This document shows positions 1 through 8,643 of a stretch of DNA of 26,995 nucleotides, one piece after another; position 1 is the stretch's first letter, and each line of letters begins with the position of its first letter. Source of the stretch: CAYMRB01 sp964392615 (GTDB lineage: Bacteria; Planctomycetota; UBA8108); assembly GCA_964392615.1 (NCBI GenBank), contig CAYMRB010000084.1:1-26995 (forward strand), written 5' to 3'. A program made the translations under genes and the position numbers. The notes under the pieces were generated by a model. It saw only the letters and a program-made list of their open reading frames with translations, did not search any database and had not been told where the DNA came from.

Positions 1-1
1 C

Positions 2-1004
2 ATGACGCACGGCAACAACGGCCACGAGACGGCCGCGTACCTCGTCCAGACGGGTCGCGCGCCGGGCGGCAAGCTGGTCTATCCCTCGGTCGGCGCGGTC
101 GTGTCGCTGTTCAAGGGCTACGAAGCCGGCTACGACGGGCTCATTCCGCCCTACATCGTTCTGACGCGGCCGCAAGGGCGGTTCTCCGAGGCGGGCTTCC
201 TCGGATCGCGCTTCAAGCCCTTCGCCACGGGCGGCAATCCCGCGGCGGACCAGTTCGTCGTCGAAGGTGTCGTGGCCGAAGGCATCACGCGCCAGCGTCA
301 AGAGCACCGGCGCGGTCTGCTCGAAGGGCTCGACGCGTTGGGCCGAGCCGCCAAGAACGATCCCGCGCTGACGGCGTCGAAGAAGGCGGAGAGCCGAGCC
401 TATGACCTGATCCTCGGCGACGAGGGCAAGGTCTTCGATCTTGCCGAGGAAGACGAAGAGTTGCGCCTGGCTTACGGGCGCAACGAGTTCGGCCAGTCCT
501 GTCTGCTCGCGCGACGGCTGGTCGAGCGCGGCTTCCCCTACATCACGATCAACTACGGCGGCTGGGACACGCACAAGGGGAACTTCGCGGCGATGCAGCG
601 GAAGCTGCCGCAGCTCGACGCCGGCATGTNNNNNNNNNNNNNNNNNNNNNNNNNNNNNGCTCGACAGCACGATCGTCTGGTGGAGCGGCGAGTTCGGCCG
701 CACGCCGAAGATCGACTGGCAACCGCCTTGGGACGGCGGCCGTCACCACTACGGCAAGGTCTTCTCCTCGGTCGTGGCCGGCGGTGGCTTCAAGGGAGGC
801 CACGTGGTCGGATCGTCGGACGACAAGGGCGCCGAGGTCCGGGACCGCCCCGTCTACCCGGTGGATTTGATCGGCAGCATGTACGAGCTGCTCGGCATCG
901 ATCCCGACGGCACGATGCCCAACCCGCAAGGTCCGCCCGTTCCCGTGATCCCGACCGGCGACAAGAGCGTCAAGACGGGTGGCCGGCTGACGGAGATCAT
1001 GTAG
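2..1004 (+). CDS. DUF1501 family protein (5' partial, interrupted by an assembly gap)
   Basis: The gene is open at the left window edge; the ATG at position 2 is probably internal, because the homologous motif THGNNGH lies well inside DUF1501 proteins. DUF1501 proteins share the alkaline-phosphatase/sulfatase fold, are usually exported, and are very abundant in Planctomycetota; their substrate is unknown. Visible landmarks are YGGWDTHKGNF before the gap and WWSGEFGRTP, then GGRHHYGKVFS, after it. The last part, with LIGSMYELLGIDPDG, is the normal DUF1501 C-terminus. The reading frame changes across the 29 Ns at 630-658, which I attribute to a wrong gap size and not to a mutation. The stop (TAG 1002-1004) lies 7 nt before the next gene, so the two are probably cotranscribed. 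The family call is firm; the function is not known. Confidence 0.88.
630..658. other. Assembly gap (29 Ns) inside the DUF1501 gene
   Basis: There are 29 consecutive Ns. The codon phase entering the gap (base 629 is a first codon position) and leaving it (base 659 is a third position) requires a true gap length of 3n+1, so 29 cannot be the exact size. By comparison with other DUF1501 proteins roughly ten residues are missing. Confidence 0.97.
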
Positions 1005-1011
1005 GTCCAAG

Positions 1012-3162
1012 ATGCGTCGCCTATCCATCCTGACGGTGACGGCTTGCCTGACGCTCCCGTCCATCGTCAGCGCCCAGCAGACTCGGCCGCGGATCGGTTA
1101 CATCTACCCGGCCGGGAGCCGACAGGGGGCGACTCTCGAGGTCAAGGTCGGCGGCAGGAATCTGGCCGGCATCGCGACGGTGTACGTGTCGGGCTCCGGC
1201 ATCGAGACGTTCGCGTTCGGCTACAGCAATCCCGAGAACGCGCCGACGCCGGCGATCGCCGAGACCGTGACCATTCGCATGACCATCGCCAAGGACGCCA
1301 AGCCCGGGCCGCGTGAGCTGCGTCTGCAGACGCGCGCGGGCTTGTCGAACCCGCTGGTCTTTCACGTCGGCCAATTGCCCGAGTTCCAGGAGAAGGAGAA
1401 GCGCTCGGCGACGTCGATCAAGGAGGTGACGGACATCGCGTTGCCGTCCGTCGTCAACGGGCAGATCATGCCGGGCGACATAGATCGATATCGCTTCAAG
1501 GCGCGCAAGGGGCAGCGGCTGGTCTTCGCGCTCAGCGCACGGGAGCTGATCCCGTACCTGCCCGACGCGGTTCCCGGCTGGTTCCAGGCCGTGCTGGCGC
1601 TGTACGACGCGAAGGGCAACGAGATCCAGTTCGCCGACGACTTCCGATTCGACCCCGACCCCACGCTGCAGTTCGAGGCCCCCGCGGACGGCGACTACGT
1701 GATCGCGGTTCACGACAACATCTATCGCGGCCGTGAAGACTTCGTCTATCGCCTCGCCGCGGGCGAGCTGCCGTTCGTCAGCGGCATCTTTCCCTTGGGC
1801 GGCAAGTCCGGCGCGCGGACGAGAGTCGAGATGCGCGGTTGGCACCTGCCGGAGACGCGACGGGTCGTCGACTTCGGCACGCCGGGCGTCTACCCCCTGT
1901 TCGTGCGCAAGCACCACGACGCGCTGTCCGAGCGCAAGCTCGACCTGATGGTCGACCTGGAGCTGTCGACGAAGGCGGAGTCGGTCTCGGCCACGAGCTC
2001 GGTCTCGAACCGCGTTCCGTTCGCCGTCGACAGATTGCCGGAGTGCCTCGAGCGGGAGCCGAACGACACGCCGAGTCTCCCGCAGCGCATCGCGACGCCG
2101 ATGGTCGTCAACGGGCGCATCGACGCTCCGGGCGATTGGGACGTGTTCCGCATCGAAGGTCGCGCCGGTCAGGTGATCTACGCCGAGGTCGTCGCGCGAC
2201 GGCTCGGCTCGCCGCTCGACTCGGTACTTCGGCTGACGGATGCGAACGGCGAGCAGCTGGCGTTCAACGACGAGCACGAGGACGAGAGCTCCGGATTGGT
2301 CACGCACCACGCCGATTCGCTGCTGCGCGTCACGTTGCCGGCCGCCGGCACCTACTTCGTCCACCTCGGCGACATCCAGCAGCACGGCAGCAAGGCGCAC
2401 GCGTATCGCCTGCGCATCAGCCCGCCGCGGCACGATTTCGAGCTGCGCATCGTGCCGTCGAGCATCAACATTCGCGGCGGCGAGACCGTGCCGCTGGCCG
2501 TCCACACGCTGCGACGAGACGGATTCGCCGGACCGATCGACCTCGCGTTCACGAAGGCACCGCGGGGTTTCAAGCTGGGCGGCGCACGCGTGCCGGACGG
2601 TCAGGATCAGGTCCGACTGACGCTCACCGCTCCGTCGACCTCGAAGCAGTCCGTCATCTCGCTGGCGCTGGAAGGCCGCGCGATGATCGACGGGCGACGG
2701 GCCGCGCGACCGGTCGTCCCCGCCGAGAACATGATGCAGGCCTTCATCTACTGGCACTTGGTGCCCGTCAACGAGCTCAAGGCGGTCGTGACGGCCGGCA
2801 CCGCGTCGGCGACGACGGTGGCGATCCGCAGCGCGCTTCCGGTGAGGATTCCCGCGGGCGGAACGGGCGTCGTGCGGTTGACGATGCCGTCCGGCGGCAA
2901 GTTCGACCAGGTCCGCCTCGAGCTGCACGAGCCTCCCGAGGGCCTCGCGATCGCGAAGCAGTCGCGCGGTGAGCGAGGCTCGGAGATCGTACTGAGCTGC
3001 GATGCCGCCAAGATCGAACCCGGCTTGAAGGGCAACCTCATCGTCCGCGCCTTCGCGGTGAAATCGGACGACGCATCGAGGCCGAACGCGCCATCGCGCG
3101 GCCGACCGACTCCGCTGGGCATGCTGCCCGCGATCCCGTTCGAGATCGTCGCCGCGGAGTGA
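1012..3162 (+). CDS. Exported protein with two PPC (pre-peptidase C-terminal) domains
   Basis: A 716-residue protein. Residues 1-22 form a Sec signal peptide (MRR, a hydrophobic stretch, then SAQQ). Two PPC-type beta-sandwich domains are visible. The first lies at about residues 145-250 (GDIDRYRFKARKGQRLVF through GDYVIAVHD). The second, at about 343-475, begins with EREPNDTP and contains GDWDVFRIEGRAGQVIYAEV and GTYFVHLGD. The segment before the first (about 25-125) and the C-terminal third are also beta-rich, and no protease or other catalytic motif is seen. PPC domains usually flank secreted enzymes; stand-alone multi-PPC proteins beside DUF1501 genes are common in Planctomycetota. It starts 7 nt after the DUF1501 stop and precedes the HzsA-like gene by 64 nt, suggesting a three-gene unit. 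A cell-surface or periplasmic binding or scaffold role is inference. Confidence 0.85.
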   Translation: MRRLSILTVTACLTLPSIVSAQQTRPRIGYIYPAGSRQGATLEVKVGGRNLAGIATVYVSGSGIETFAFGYSNPENAPTPAIAETVTIRMTIAKDAKPGPRELRLQTRAGLSNPLVFHVGQLPEFQEKEKRSATSIKEVTDIALPSVVNGQIMPGDIDRYRFKARKGQRLVFALSARELIPYLPDAVPGWFQAVLALYDAKGNEIQFADDFRFDPDPTLQFEAPADGDYVIAVHDNIYRGREDFVYRLAAGELPFVSGIFPLGGKSGARTRVEMRGWHLPETRRVVDFGTPGVYPLFVRKHHDALSERKLDLMVDLELSTKAESVSATSSVSNRVPFAVDRLPECLEREPNDTPSLPQRIATPMVVNGRIDAPGDWDVFRIEGRAGQVIYAEVVARRLGSPLDSVLRLTDANGEQLAFNDEHEDESSGLVTHHADSLLRVTLPAAGTYFVHLGDIQQHGSKAHAYRLRISPPRHDFELRIVPSSINIRGGETVPLAVHTLRRDGFAGPIDLAFTKAPRGFKLGGARVPDGQDQVRLTLTAPSTSKQSVISLALEGRAMIDGRRAARPVVPAENMMQAFIYWHLVPVNELKAVVTAGTASATTVAIRSALPVRIPAGGTGVVRLTMPSGGKFDQVRLELHEPPEGLAIAKQSRGERGSEIVLSCDAAKIEPGLKGNLIVRAFAVKSDDASRPNAPSRGRPTPLGMLPAIPFEIVAAE

Positions 3163-3226
3163 TGCCTTGCCTCCTGTTGCGAGCCTGGCAGCTCCCCGCG
3201 TAGACTCGATGCCAGGAGGTTCGACC

Positions 3227-6200
3227 GTGCGCTCCGAACGCATGCTGCTATCCGGCGCCGTGCTGCTCGTCGTCGCAGGAGCTGTCGTCGCCGATGAATC
3301 GATCGTCTATCGCGATCTCGATCTGAGTCCGGTCGCGCAGCGGCGCGTCGATCTCGATGGCGACTTGCCGGGCGGTTGGGTCTGGCTCAGCGAGCTACCG
3401 TGGCTCGACGCGAAGTCGGGCTGGACGCCGAATCGCGACGGCCTGCCGCGTCGCAACCGAGCTGTCGACGACAGTGCGCTGCGCCTCGCCGGCGGCAGCC
3501 TCGGCGCGGGGCGGACGTTCCGCGCGGGAATCGGCACGCATGCGCCGTCGCGCATCGTCTACGACCTCGCCGGCCGCTATGAGCGCTTCCGCGCCCGGAT
3601 CGGCGCCGGGGAGGAGAACGGCACCGTCCGCTTCGAGGTGCGCGTTGACGGCAAGAGCGTGTTTCGAAGCGACGTCGCACGAGGTCTTGCCGGCTGGCAG
3701 AGCCTCGACCTCGCCGTCGACGGCGCGAAGCGCCTGGAGCTTCTCGTCGACGATGCAGGCGATGGCTACAACAGCGATATGGCGAACTGGGTGCAGGCGC
3801 GAGTGCGTCGCGTCGGCGGCCTCGACGACAAGCCAGCCGTGTCCGAGCGGGGCGCCGACTCGTCCGCGTCGGAGGCCGCGTCGCGCGACACCTCCGCTGC
3901 CGTCGTCTTCTCGATGCGGCCGAGCGTTCCCGACGTCATTCGCGACGATTGGCAGTTCCGCGAGACGCTCGCGGCGATCGGCGATTGGGAGAAGATCAGC
4001 ACGTTCGTCGGCGAGCCCGCCGCGGTGCTCCCGGTCGCGGTCGGTGCATCGTCGACCACGACGTGGCCGCACCCGATCCCGGCGCCGCTGATCCCTCGCG
4101 CTCGCGATGTCGATGCGATCACGCTCGCGGCGACGGATGAGGCCGACAAGGTGCGGATGACGCGCACGAGCGCGGCCGGCACGACGCGCGAGACGACCGA
4201 GCCCATCGCCACAGTGCAGACGGGCTACGAGCACCCGGGCGGCGGCGACCACAATATGTGGTACCACGGCTACTCGCGGCAGTTCACGCGACTGTGTCGC
4301 TTTCGCGGCTCGCCGGCGCCGTTTGCGTTGCGCATTCCTACGCCGCTCGACTTGCGCCCCGGCCGCGCGCGCATCCCGCTGACGTTCGAGAGCGTGCGTG
4401 CTCTGAAGATCGGCGTGCGCGTCGATGTCTCCGCCGGCGTATCGACCGCCGGTACCGTGTGGCTCTCCGCGGGCAAGATCGCGCATGTCACGGTGCCGGT
4501 GAGGCTCGACCGACCGGGCGGCGGGCTCGTCGTCCTGTCGCTCGACTGCGACGGCAAGACGTATCGCGTGCCGTTCCTGACGCACGTGGAGCGCATCGCG
4601 CCGATCCTCGCGGGCGTCGAGCGCATCGTCGCCGCCGGACACGCCGACGATGCCGCTGTGGCCGAGCTCGCCCGCTTGCACACGGAGCGTCGCGCGCTGC
4701 TCGCGACGATCCGCGACGCCGACGAACCCGTCACCGAATGGCGCACCGCGTTCGAGGCCGCGTGCGCGCTGCGTCGACGGCTGCTGATGGACCACATCGA
4801 CTTCGACGAGCTTCTGTTCGTCAAGCGCAAGCCGTTCATCTCCGAGCAGCCGTACATGGACGCGCACCACCTGTTCAACCTTCCGGGCGGTGGCATCTAT
4901 CGGCTCTCGCCGGTGCGGCCGGACGGCGAGGTGCGACCGATCGTCGACGACCTCGGCGAGGGCGTCTACCGCGACGTGTGCCTGTCGTGGGACGCGAAGC
5001 GCATCGTGTTCTCGTTCGGCCAGGGCTCGGACGATTGGCGGCCGAGCGACCCGAGCTACCACATCTGGGAGATCGGCGTCGATGGCACGGGAAGGCGCCA
5101 ATTGACGTTCGGGCCGAAAAACGACTGCGAACCGTTCTACCTTCCCGACGGTCGCATCGGCTTCACGTCCGATCGCCCCGAGCACTTCGTCCTCTGCGGC
5201 GCGGCGCGGCACGCGTCGATCCTTCACGCGATGGAGGCCGACGGCAGCGAGATCACGCAGCTCAGCTTCAACGTCGTCAACGAGTTCAATCCGTCCGTGC
5301 TGCCCGACGGTCGGATCATCTACACGCGTTGGGAGTACAACGAGCGCAGCGTCACGTCGCTTCACAGCTTGTTCACGATGAACCCCGACGGCACGCGCGT
5401 CGAACCGTTCTACGGGAATCAGAGCATTCGACCGAACGTGCTGATGTTCCCGCGCGCCGTGCCCGACTCCGACAAGGTGCTCTCGCTTCTGACGGGTCAC
5501 CACGGGCAGACGCACGGCCCCGCCGCGTTGATCGATCGACGCGTCGCGGCCAACGGCATGAGAGCGGTCGAGGTGCTCAACCCCGACATGCCGGTCATCG
5601 GCGAGAAGATCGAGGACAGTCGCGTCGGCTGGGCCAGTCGGCCGTGGCCGCTCTCCGAGGATGCGTTCCTCGTGTCGTACACGCCGACCGTCGTGCCGTG
5701 GCGCGAGTGGACGTGGGCGCTGTACGTGTCCGATCGACACGGCAACCTCGCGCTCGTGTATCGCGATTCCGAGATCTCGACGACCGAGCCGATCCCGCTC
5801 GTGCCGTCGCGGAGACCGCCGGTGATCGCCGGGCCGGGCTCCGGCGACGATCGCGCCGACTTCGATCGCACCGCGACTCTGCTGCTGCTCGACGCGTACG
5901 CGGGCCAGCCGGGCATCGAGCGCGGTAGCGTCGCGAGCTTGCGCATCCTCGAAGACGTGCCGCGCAAGGGCGTGCACGAGGGCGGGGTCATTCCGGTCGC
6001 CGCGACGAGCATGTACACGATCAAGCGGATCGTCGGCACCGTGCCGGTCGAGGCCGACGGATCGGCGTACTTCCGCGTGCCGGCGAATCGCTCGCTGTAC
6101 TTTGCCCTGCTCGACCGCGACGGGCTCGAGATCCAACGCATGCGCTCGGTCGTCTGTCTGCGTCCCGGCGAGGTGCGCACGTGCGCCGGCTGCCACGAGT

Positions 6201-6988
6201 CGCCGCAGACGGCACCGCCGGCGAGCGGCATCGTGCCCGCGGCCCTCGAGCGCGCTCCGAGCGCGCCATCGCCGCCGCCGTGGGGACGGCGGATCCTGAG
6301 CTACCTTCGCGACGTGCAGCCGGTGCTCGACGAGCACTGCGCACGGTGCCACGAGCGCGGTCGCGGACAGAACGAGGTGCTCTTGAGCGGCGAGCTGACG
6401 GATCGCTTCGCGGTCAGCTACGAGGAGCTCATGCCGTACGTGAAGGCCGCGTACGCGATGCGCTGGGACGTGCCGGAAGACGTCTATCCCGCGGCGCCGC
6501 GCACGTATGGCTCGGGAGCGTCCCGGTTGATGGAGATCGTCGCGGCGGACCACCACGGGCTGCAGCTCGACGCGAAGTCGCGCGAGACGCTGTCCGCGTG
6601 GATCGATGCCAACGCGGTCTACTACGGCGGCTATCGCGAGAGCTGGCCCGGTCGCAGCATCTTCACGCGCAAGTTCCGCGCACCGCTCGACGCGGTGTTC
6701 GCGCGTCGCTGCGAGGGCTGCCACCGCGGCGACGACGGTCGTCGGCGTATGCGCTTTCCGTCGATCGATCCGTCGACGCCGCAGCGCAGCCGCGCGCTGC
6801 TCGCGCCACTTGCCGAAGCAGCCGGCGGTTGGGGCGCGTGTGGTCCCGAAGTCGTCTTCCGCGATCGGAACGACCCGGACTACCTGAAGCTCGCCGCCGG
6901 GCTCGAGACGCTCGCCCGAGCGCTCGACAAGAACCCGCGTCGCGATCTGCGCGATCTCGAGGAGCCGGTGGCCCAGTCCGCAAGGTGA
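3227..6988 (+). CDS. HzsA-like exported tri-haem cytochrome c with PD40-type beta-propeller and NPCBM-like N-terminus
   Basis: A 1253-residue protein. I chose the GTG at 3227 because AGGAGG (3214-3219) sits 7 nt upstream and it gives a compact signal peptide (VRSERMLLSGAVLLVVAGAV, then VADE); in-frame ATGs at 3167, 3209 and 3242 are weaker. Residues of about 40-200 resemble an NPCBM carbohydrate-binding-like module (GIGTHAPSRIVYDL). The middle carries PD40/TolB-like propeller repeats (DGRIGFTSDRPEH, LPDGRIIYTRWEY) matching the family annotated as hydrazine synthase alpha-like in many planctomycetes. Three covalent haem motifs are present: CAGCH at residue 986, CARCH at 1038 and CEGCH at 1162. 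Classical HzsA of anammox bacteria makes hydrazine with partner subunits and has two c haems. No HzsB/C partner is seen here, so hydrazine synthesis should not be assumed; a periplasmic redox or electron-transfer role is inference. Confidence 0.85.
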   Translation: MRSERMLLSGAVLLVVAGAVVADESIVYRDLDLSPVAQRRVDLDGDLPGGWVWLSELPWLDAKSGWTPNRDGLPRRNRAVDDSALRLAGGSLGAGRTFRAGIGTHAPSRIVYDLAGRYERFRARIGAGEENGTVRFEVRVDGKSVFRSDVARGLAGWQSLDLAVDGAKRLELLVDDAGDGYNSDMANWVQARVRRVGGLDDKPAVSERGADSSASEAASRDTSAAVVFSMRPSVPDVIRDDWQFRETLAAIGDWEKISTFVGEPAAVLPVAVGASSTTTWPHPIPAPLIPRARDVDAITLAATDEADKVRMTRTSAAGTTRETTEPIATVQTGYEHPGGGDHNMWYHGYSRQFTRLCRFRGSPAPFALRIPTPLDLRPGRARIPLTFESVRALKIGVRVDVSAGVSTAGTVWLSAGKIAHVTVPVRLDRPGGGLVVLSLDCDGKTYRVPFLTHVERIAPILAGVERIVAAGHADDAAVAELARLHTERRALLATIRDADEPVTEWRTAFEAACALRRRLLMDHIDFDELLFVKRKPFISEQPYMDAHHLFNLPGGGIYRLSPVRPDGEVRPIVDDLGEGVYRDVCLSWDAKRIVFSFGQGSDDWRPSDPSYHIWEIGVDGTGRRQLTFGPKNDCEPFYLPDGRIGFTSDRPEHFVLCGAARHASILHAMEADGSEITQLSFNVVNEFNPSVLPDGRIIYTRWEYNERSVTSLHSLFTMNPDGTRVEPFYGNQSIRPNVLMFPRAVPDSDKVLSLLTGHHGQTHGPAALIDRRVAANGMRAVEVLNPDMPVIGEKIEDSRVGWASRPWPLSEDAFLVSYTPTVVPWREWTWALYVSDRHGNLALVYRDSEISTTEPIPLVPSRRPPVIAGPGSGDDRADFDRTATLLLLDAYAGQPGIERGSVASLRILEDVPRKGVHEGGVIPVAATSMYTIKRIVGTVPVEADGSAYFRVPANRSLYFALLDRDGLEIQRMRSVVCLRPGEVRTCAGCHESPQTAPPASGIVPAALERAPSAPSPPPWGRRILSYLRDVQPVLDEHCARCHERGRGQNEVLLSGELTDRFAVSYEELMPYVKAAYAMRWDVPEDVYPAAPRTYGSGASRLMEIVAADHHGLQLDAKSRETLSAWIDANAVYYGGYRESWPGRSIFTRKFRAPLDAVFARRCEGCHRGDDGRRRMRFPSIDPSTPQRSRALLAPLAEAAGGWGACGPEVVFRDRNDPDYLKLAAGLETLARALDKNPRRDLRDLEEPVAQSAR

Positions 6989-7038
6989 GACGGCAGGCGA
7001 CAGAACGGTCCGCCGACCCGCACGCGGAGCGTGCGAGT

Positions 7039-7074
7039 GTGTGCACAGATCCCCCGTGAGGGATCCGTGCACAC
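7039..7074. terminator. Bidirectional terminator-like hairpin between convergent genes
   Basis: The arms GTGTGCACAGATCCC (7039-7053) and GGGATCCGTGCACAC (7060-7074) pair at 14 of 15 positions around a 6-nt loop. The single mismatch becomes a G-U wobble in the minus-strand transcript. It sits between the convergent ends of the HzsA-like gene (6988) and the NtrC-type regulator (7122). There is no T-tract on either side, so it is not a canonical intrinsic terminator; it may act with Rho or protect the 3' end. Confidence 0.6.
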
Positions 7075-7121
7075 CCCGGTCGGCCGTCTAGACGGATGTT
7101 CAGGCTTGCCGCGCGGTCGAA

Positions 7122-8519
7122 TCAGGCCCGGAAGTCGTTCCGGTCGATCCCGTACTTCTTCAGCCGGTCGTAGAGCGCGCGCCGGGAGATACCGAGGGCT
7201 TCGGCCGTCTCCATGACCTCGCCCCGGTTGGCCTCGAGCGTCGTGCGGATGACGCCCTCCTCGATGCGCTCCATCTCCGATCGCAGCAGCCCGGGCGTTC
7301 CGGGAACCGACACGTGACGCGGGGGCTCCTCGTCGACCTCGAGGAATGGGCCGACGCGGCCATCGCGCGCCGAGATCACCATCCGCTCGATCGCGTTGCG
7401 CAGCTCTCGGACGTTCCCGGGCCACGGGTATCGCGACAGCTGCCCGAGCGTCTCGGCGGGGAACTCCGGCACCTCGCATCCGAGGCGTGAGGCGGCCTGC
7501 CGCAGGAAGTGCGCGACCAACAGCGGGATGTCGGAAGTCCTTTCGCGCAGAGGAGGAACGCGAATCGGGAAGACCGCCACGCGGTGGTAGAAGTCCTCGC
7601 GCATCTTGCCGCTGTCGATCAGCTGGCGCAGATCCTCGTTCGTCGCCGCGACGAGCCGCAGGTCCACCTTGCGCGGCGCATCGCTGCCGAGCGGGTAGAC
7701 CGCGTTCTCCTCTAGCACCCGCAGCAGCCGCACTTGCGCAGCCAGCGAGATGCACTCGATCTCGTCGAGGAACAGCGTGCCGCCGGAAGAGGCGAGGATC
7801 TTGCCGTCGCGAGCGGACTGGGCGCCGGTGAACGCGCCGCGCGTGTGTCCGAAGAGCTCGCTCTCCATGATCGCTTCGGGCAGCGCCCCGGCGTTGACCG
7901 CGACGAACGGCCCGTCGCTGCGAGGGCTGCTGTCGTGGATCGCGCGCGCGACGAGCTCCTTTCCCGTCCCGGTCTCGCCGTAGATCAGGACCGGCGCCAG
8001 CGACGGCGCGACGACCGAGATCTTCTCGTACATGTCGAGTATCGCTCGGCACTTACCGATCATGCCCAGGCGGCCGTCCTGGTCTCTCGACAGCTCGCGG
8101 AGGCGCTCGCGGAGCTCGCGGGCCTCTTTGCGGAGCTTCGCCTTCTCGACCGCGCGTCCGACCGCGGCCAGGAAGAGGTCGATCTTCAGGGGCTTCTCCT
8201 GAAACGTGTAGGCGCCGTTCTTCAGGCAGCGGACCGCCATCGCCACGTTCGCGTGGCCGGACACCACGACGACCGGCGCCTCCAGCTCGCGCGGGGCCAG
8301 CGCCGCGAGGAACTGCTCCCCGTCCATCTCATCCATGCGGACGTCGGTCACGATCGCGTCCGCGGCCTCCAGGCTGGGCCACGCGAGCGCCGTCACGGCG
8401 CTGGTGAACGACCGGACCTCGTAGCCCTTCGCGACGAGCAGCTCCTCCATCGTGAGCAGGGCGAGCTCCTCGTCGTCGACGAGCACGACGAGTCCGGAGT
8501 ACGTGGAATCGGTTGGCAC
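7122..8519 (-). CDS. NtrC-family sigma-54-dependent response regulator
   Basis: A 465-residue three-domain activator. The receiver domain (about 10-125) has the acidic pair D15/D16, phosphoacceptor D59 (TDVRMDEMDG), S87 and K109. The AAA+ domain has Walker A GETGTGKE (181-188), an intact GAFTGA sigma-54 contact loop (228-233), and Walker B ending D252-E253. A Fis-type helix-turn-helix ends the protein (about 420-460, AEALGISRRALYDRLKKYG). I chose the GTG at 8519 because AAGGA lies about 7 nt upstream and the receiver fold starts soon after; the longer open frame to 8657 has no family match. It diverges from the histidine kinase gene with 124 nt between start codons, so it is a natural partner for that kinase. 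Targets are unknown; I found no well-spaced -24/-12 promoter beside it. The function class is certain; control of the hydrogenase operon is inference. Confidence 0.95.
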   Translation of the reverse strand: MPTDSTYSGLVVLVDDEELALLTMEELLVAKGYEVRSFTSAVTALAWPSLEAADAIVTDVRMDEMDGEQFLAALAPRELEAPVVVVSGHANVAMAVRCLKNGAYTFQEKPLKIDLFLAAVGRAVEKAKLRKEARELRERLRELSRDQDGRLGMIGKCRAILDMYEKISVVAPSLAPVLIYGETGTGKELVARAIHDSSPRSDGPFVAVNAGALPEAIMESELFGHTRGAFTGAQSARDGKILASSGGTLFLDEIECISLAAQVRLLRVLEENAVYPLGSDAPRKVDLRLVAATNEDLRQLIDSGKMREDFYHRVAVFPIRVPPLRERTSDIPLLVAHFLRQAASRLGCEVPEFPAETLGQLSRYPWPGNVRELRNAIERMVISARDGRVGPFLEVDEEPPRHVSVPGTPGLLRSEMERIEEGVIRTTLEANRGEVMETAEALGISRRALYDRLKKYGIDRNDFRA

Positions 8520-8558
8520 GGGATTTCCTTGCAGTGGGCTGAACGACGAACCCCGAGG

Positions 8559-8564
8559 ATTATG
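8559..8564 (-). promoter_or_regulatory. Candidate -10 element for the NtrC-type regulator
   Basis: The minus strand reads CATAAT, a 5 of 6 match to TATAAT, 40 nt before the GTG at 8519. No good -35 hexamer lies 16-18 nt upstream, so an activator-dependent promoter or a chance match are both possible. Confidence 0.3.
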
Positions 8565-8587
8565 CCCAGTCGGGATTCCGGATGCAC

Positions 8588-8603
8588 CCTCCAACGTCGG
8601 AGG
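8588..8603. promoter_or_regulatory. 16-bp near-palindrome in the divergent regulator/kinase promoter region (candidate operator)
   Basis: CCTCCAACGTCGGAGG is a dyad with 7 of 8 matching pairs, lying between the divergent starts of the NtrC-type regulator and the kinase. Its size and position fit a dimeric Fis-type HTH binding site or another repressor operator. It could also form a small hairpin in the kinase 5' leader. Confidence 0.35.
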
Positions 8604-8643
8604 CGCTGAGACGCCCGTCGCACCTCGGGAGGTAACGCAAGCC

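Noticed and set aside
3227..6988. Evidence for anammox metabolism from the HzsA-like gene
   Set aside because: No HzsB, HzsC, hydrazine dehydrogenase or other anammox genes are present, and HzsA-like proteins are widespread in non-anammox planctomycetes.
3395..7072. Very long open frame on the minus strand opposite the HzsA-like gene, and similar long antisense frames elsewhere
   Set aside because: They are shadow frames of GC-rich coding DNA: arginine-rich, with no motifs, while the plus strand has clear domains and haem motifs.
8514..8534. Possible sigma-54 promoter: TGGCACG followed by TTGCA near the start of the NtrC-type regulator
   Set aside because: The spacing is wrong (GG to GC separated by 14 nt where 10 is required), and the element overlaps the regulator's own start codon.
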